A stretch of DNA of 64,000 nucleotides, from NCBI GenBank assembly GCA_017590115.1, contig JAGGNK010006448.1, positions 9,906,099 to 9,970,098 on the forward strand. The letters are read 5' to 3'. The notes under the pieces were generated by a model. That model was given only the letters and a program-made list of their open reading frames with translations, had not been told where the DNA came from and ran no database searches. The position numbers were made by a program, and so were the translations under genes. Of this stretch, positions 61,080-64,000 are shown in pieces. Origin of the DNA: Montifringilla adamsi (taxonomy: Eukaryota; Chordata; Aves; Passeriformes; Passeridae). Within the stretch, counting starts at the first letter, position 1, and each line of letters starts with the position of its first letter.

Positions 61080-61790
61080 ATCATGTTGATCCCACTTCCT
61101 CCTCTGAATAAGGACTTCCAATTAAATTTCTCATGTAGGTGATTTCATTTCACTTTATTCTCCAGCTCCCTCTTTCAATGAGTTCTAGTATATTTAATTT
61201 TTCTTTGCACAGAAATTGTTGTATATAAAGCTTCAATAAAACTTGTTTATTTTCTCTGTCTCTATGAGTTCTACTGTACTCTTTTCACAAGCCAGAATCA
61301 GCATTTATTCAAGATTCAACATGTTATTTTATAAGGGTGATTTAGTCTGTTTTTATGATTATTATCCAATATTTCTTAAAATTTCCCTTTTTTTTAAACA
61401 ATGAACATAAAATCAAAGTGTTCATGTTACCATCTTTAGTAAATCATAGCTCCCAGCTTTCTGTGGCAGTACCTGGTTAGAATCAGTCATTGTGTATAGT
61501 TTTGTTTGTTTTCCCACGCATGCTACTTTGCACTAATCAACACTGAATTTCATTTGCCACTTTATTGCATAGTCAGTCAATTTTTTGACACCCTACTGCA
61601 TATAATTACAGTATTTTTTTACTTTTATAATCCTGAATAATTTAAAATTATCAGCAAATTTTATTCTCACTATTTACCTTGTCTTTCAGATAATTAATGA
61701 GTATGATGACCGACACATACTAGGAGAAAGAAGCATCTTATTTGAGTGCATTCTATTGGAAAAGAAGGCTATTTATTTTATGGGTTTTTT
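61080..61790 (-). mobile_element. Ancient CR1/L3-like LINE remnant
   Basis: The plus-strand text contains, in order, antisense blocks of the old amniote CR1/L3 reverse transcriptase and 3' region. TTTGCACTAATCAACACTGA at 61528 is followed by ATTTCATTTGCCACTTTATT at 61548 and the ATAGTCAGTCAATTTTTTGA segment. Then come CCTGAATAATTTAAAATTAT near 61632, CAGCAAATTTTATTCTCACT and CAGATAATTAATGAGTATGA near 61688. These match the family's '...AFYDDTKLF...' neighbourhood in antisense, by pattern memory. The left boundary is uncertain and the copy is very diverged. It belongs with the 19.4-kb remnant as the oldest repeat layer here. Confidence 0.62.
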
Positions 61791-64000
61791 TCCATAGTTT
61801 TTTCTATCTGCTGTGACTGATATAATTACAGGTTTTCTGTTTGGTTTGGTTTTCTGCTTTGTTTTGTTTGGGACTTTATTATCCTTTTTAGGATACCCTG
61901 AAATTTAAAATATATGATGCTAATATTTGTTTCTATGATTTTTTAGGCAAGACCTCCTTCTTGAAAACTTTGTTGACTTATCCCTCTTCAAACATAGTTT
62001 TCACTGTGATTTTTATAATATCTTATATTCTGGGATAATGCTGCTTTTTCTATGCAGTGCCCTGCTGTTACAGCAACATTCCAATACGTCTGAACCTTCA
62101 GTTCCCAAGGTAAAATATTGAACAGTAGTTGATAATTATGTGGCACTCAAGGCTTCAATCCAGTATGTCTCAACTGGTTTAAAATATATGTATTAAATTA
62201 TACAGTTTCAATACTAATGTTTTCTAAAATAATACAGCTATCATCTAAGTCTAGGTATTTCTTTTCAAAATTTTCTCATCAAATTTGAAGGATGGAAGAG
62301 GGAATTTAAGGTAGAGATCCACTGATACAAGTATATGAATACAAGACTGCTTGAAGCTATGACTTACTTACTGACAAAATTATTCCTGAACACCATTAAT
62401 AGGTGTTGTTAGTCATCCATCTAAGAGAATATTACTACTAATTTCTCTGTACTTGTACTATTTGTCCCATAATCTGAAGTGGTGGGATGTGTTCAGTGTT
62501 TACAGTCAACAGATGACTGCATTTGAGTAGATAGAATCAGTGTACTTCTCTTCAAAGTGAATGGTAACCTGTGCTTGATAAAGTCATGTTTTCCTTATAA
62601 ACACCACAGTACTGGGAAAAATTCATCATCTCATGGAGGAGGGAACAAGCTAAGAGGGATGGAATATTCTGTTTTCATATAAATAGCAAATAATACACAA
62701 AATAATATAATATATTTTAGGAAAAACAATTAAACATATCTTTGAATTGTACGAACAGTGGAATGGTTGGCTGGGAACGTTGTATAGCCTCCATCATTAG
62801 GCAAGTCTCCCAGGAAAATTTTTTAAGGATATCTGAGCATAGCATATGGAGAGAAGTTTGGCTATAAGACTACTTACATTTCCTACTAACTCATTCTTTT
62901 TCTGATTCCAACATAACTTTTAGTCACCCCCTCAGTAAACTCCACTTTTTGTGTTAAAAGTAAATTATCACCTTAAGATAAACAATGTAGCCTGTTAAAA
63001 GTAGACAATGTGCATGTCACTGCTTCTTCTTTTATCTGTAATCATCAGACCTTCTATTTGTTTTGAAGTTTAATTTTTTAGCATTTGTTTAAAACTGCAT
63101 ACACCAAGCTTTTAGAAAATCTTGTTCTGTGCAGATATTAAGTAAAAAACAAGTGTTTTGTCACACAGCTGGAAATTCATAGACTCATTTTAGTTTTGCA
63201 TGTTTTGCAGTATTTGCTCACAGTAATAGACTGTGGATTCCTGAGTAGTTTCCACAGATAAGGCAATACAAAATCTGTTTCAAGTAATTTTGGTGAGGGC
63301 TGAGTTGTCACTCAATAATATGTTTACCAAAGTGAAATCCTTACTTGAATGAGAAGTCCAGAAGCCTTTACTTTGCATTTCTCCACTAGTCTCTTTCTAG
63401 TATTCCCTTGCACAGAGTGGAATTCTGTTCAGATACATGAATTCATTTGACTAAATATACTTGTCACCTCCCACTTGAGATGTTGCAGTGTTTCTGAGAT
63501 ATCTGCACAAGCCCGGCAAAAACTACATGAGTCACGGGAAATCTGCACCCTTTGAAAGGCGCAGCTGAAAAACCAGTGAAGATATCTTGAGGCATCAAAG
63601 ACAAAGCATCAGACATTTGTGGTTAGACACCAATTATCCCACGACAACTGAGACATGCCTTTTTAGGTCTTCATTTTACCACAAGGTTGGCAAGCAACAG
63701 TCAAATGGTGATTTCCACAGCTGATAAAAAATCAGTCGCTGAGTTTTGCTTCTCTTGCTTCACACTGTCTCTCTGCTTATGCTAACAGTTTTGCTTTGTT
63801 GATAGTGCTTCTGCATTTTTAGCAAAAAAAAAAATTCTGCCTCTTACACTCTTCTTTCTTGACTTTTCTTTATTTGAGTCCCGGTGTAGTTTAGCACCGA
63901 AGCTTTTAAGTATCTAAATATCCAGAGTCATCTGCAAGGTGCAATCCACATTCACAACATGTCTATGGTGATTTGCTTGTTAATTATAAGCAGACATAAA
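61791..64000. other. Unassigned AT-rich DNA
   Basis: No gene, RNA or repeat family is recognised. T-rich runs near 61785-61800 and an A run near 63824 are the only simple-sequence features. The window ends inside this block. Confidence 0.5.

Noticed and set aside
1..64000. Endogenous retrovirus, CRISPR array, tRNA or rRNA genes
   Set aside because: No gag/pol/env motifs outside LINE-type reverse transcriptase, no regularly spaced repeats with unique spacers, and no tRNA or rRNA signature found by eye on either strand.

Overview
The window looks like an AT-rich, gene-free stretch (intergenic or deep intronic) of a bird chromosome. The clearest evidence is its interspersed repeats. Almost every recognisable one is a CR1-type non-LTR retrotransposon, carrying the amniote CR1 endonuclease and reverse-transcriptase motifs and, on several copies, the 3' end typical of avian CR1 ('ggttggaagagacctctggagatc' class, seen here reverse-complemented or forward). 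No SINE/Alu-like elements, no intact LTR provirus and no bacterial-type operons are visible. A crocodilian or turtle is a less likely alternative.

Layout: 1-5.9 kb, unassigned AT-rich DNA with one perfect 20-bp palindrome. 5.94-8.55 kb, the largest repeat, a minus-strand CR1 running from the start of the endonuclease to the 3' end, with frameshifts, stops and an internal deletion that removes the polymerase active site. 8.5-11.9 kb, unassigned, with a GAAA-rich tract and a patch of short direct repeats. 11.87-12.54 kb, a second minus-strand CR1 fragment. 12.5-17.5 kb, unassigned, containing the most striking structure of the window, a 41-bp near-perfect inverted repeat at 13.55-13.67 kb. 17.47-18.30 kb, a plus-strand CR1. 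19.39-20.16 kb, a much older minus-strand CR1/L3-like remnant. 21.24-21.69 kb, a plus-strand CR1 3' end. 21.7-31.8 kb, unassigned, with an E-box cluster near 23.05 kb and a hairpin followed by a long poly(A) tract near 25.8 kb. 31.82-32.18 kb (plus) and 33.81-34.30 kb (minus), two more CR1 3' ends. 34.3-61.1 kb, a long AT-rich stretch with only small tandem duplications and TA/TG microsatellites. 61.08-61.79 kb, a second ancient CR1/L3-like remnant. The rest is unassigned.

I found no protein-coding exon that I can support, no rRNA or tRNA gene and no CRISPR. The open reading frames present are short (at most 145 codons), lack recognisable domains outside the CR1 copies, and fit chance. There is therefore no gene network to describe. 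The content is several layers of dead CR1 retrotransposons in otherwise unique DNA, plus one foldback structure that deserves checking as a possible small-RNA precursor or a non-autonomous mobile element.
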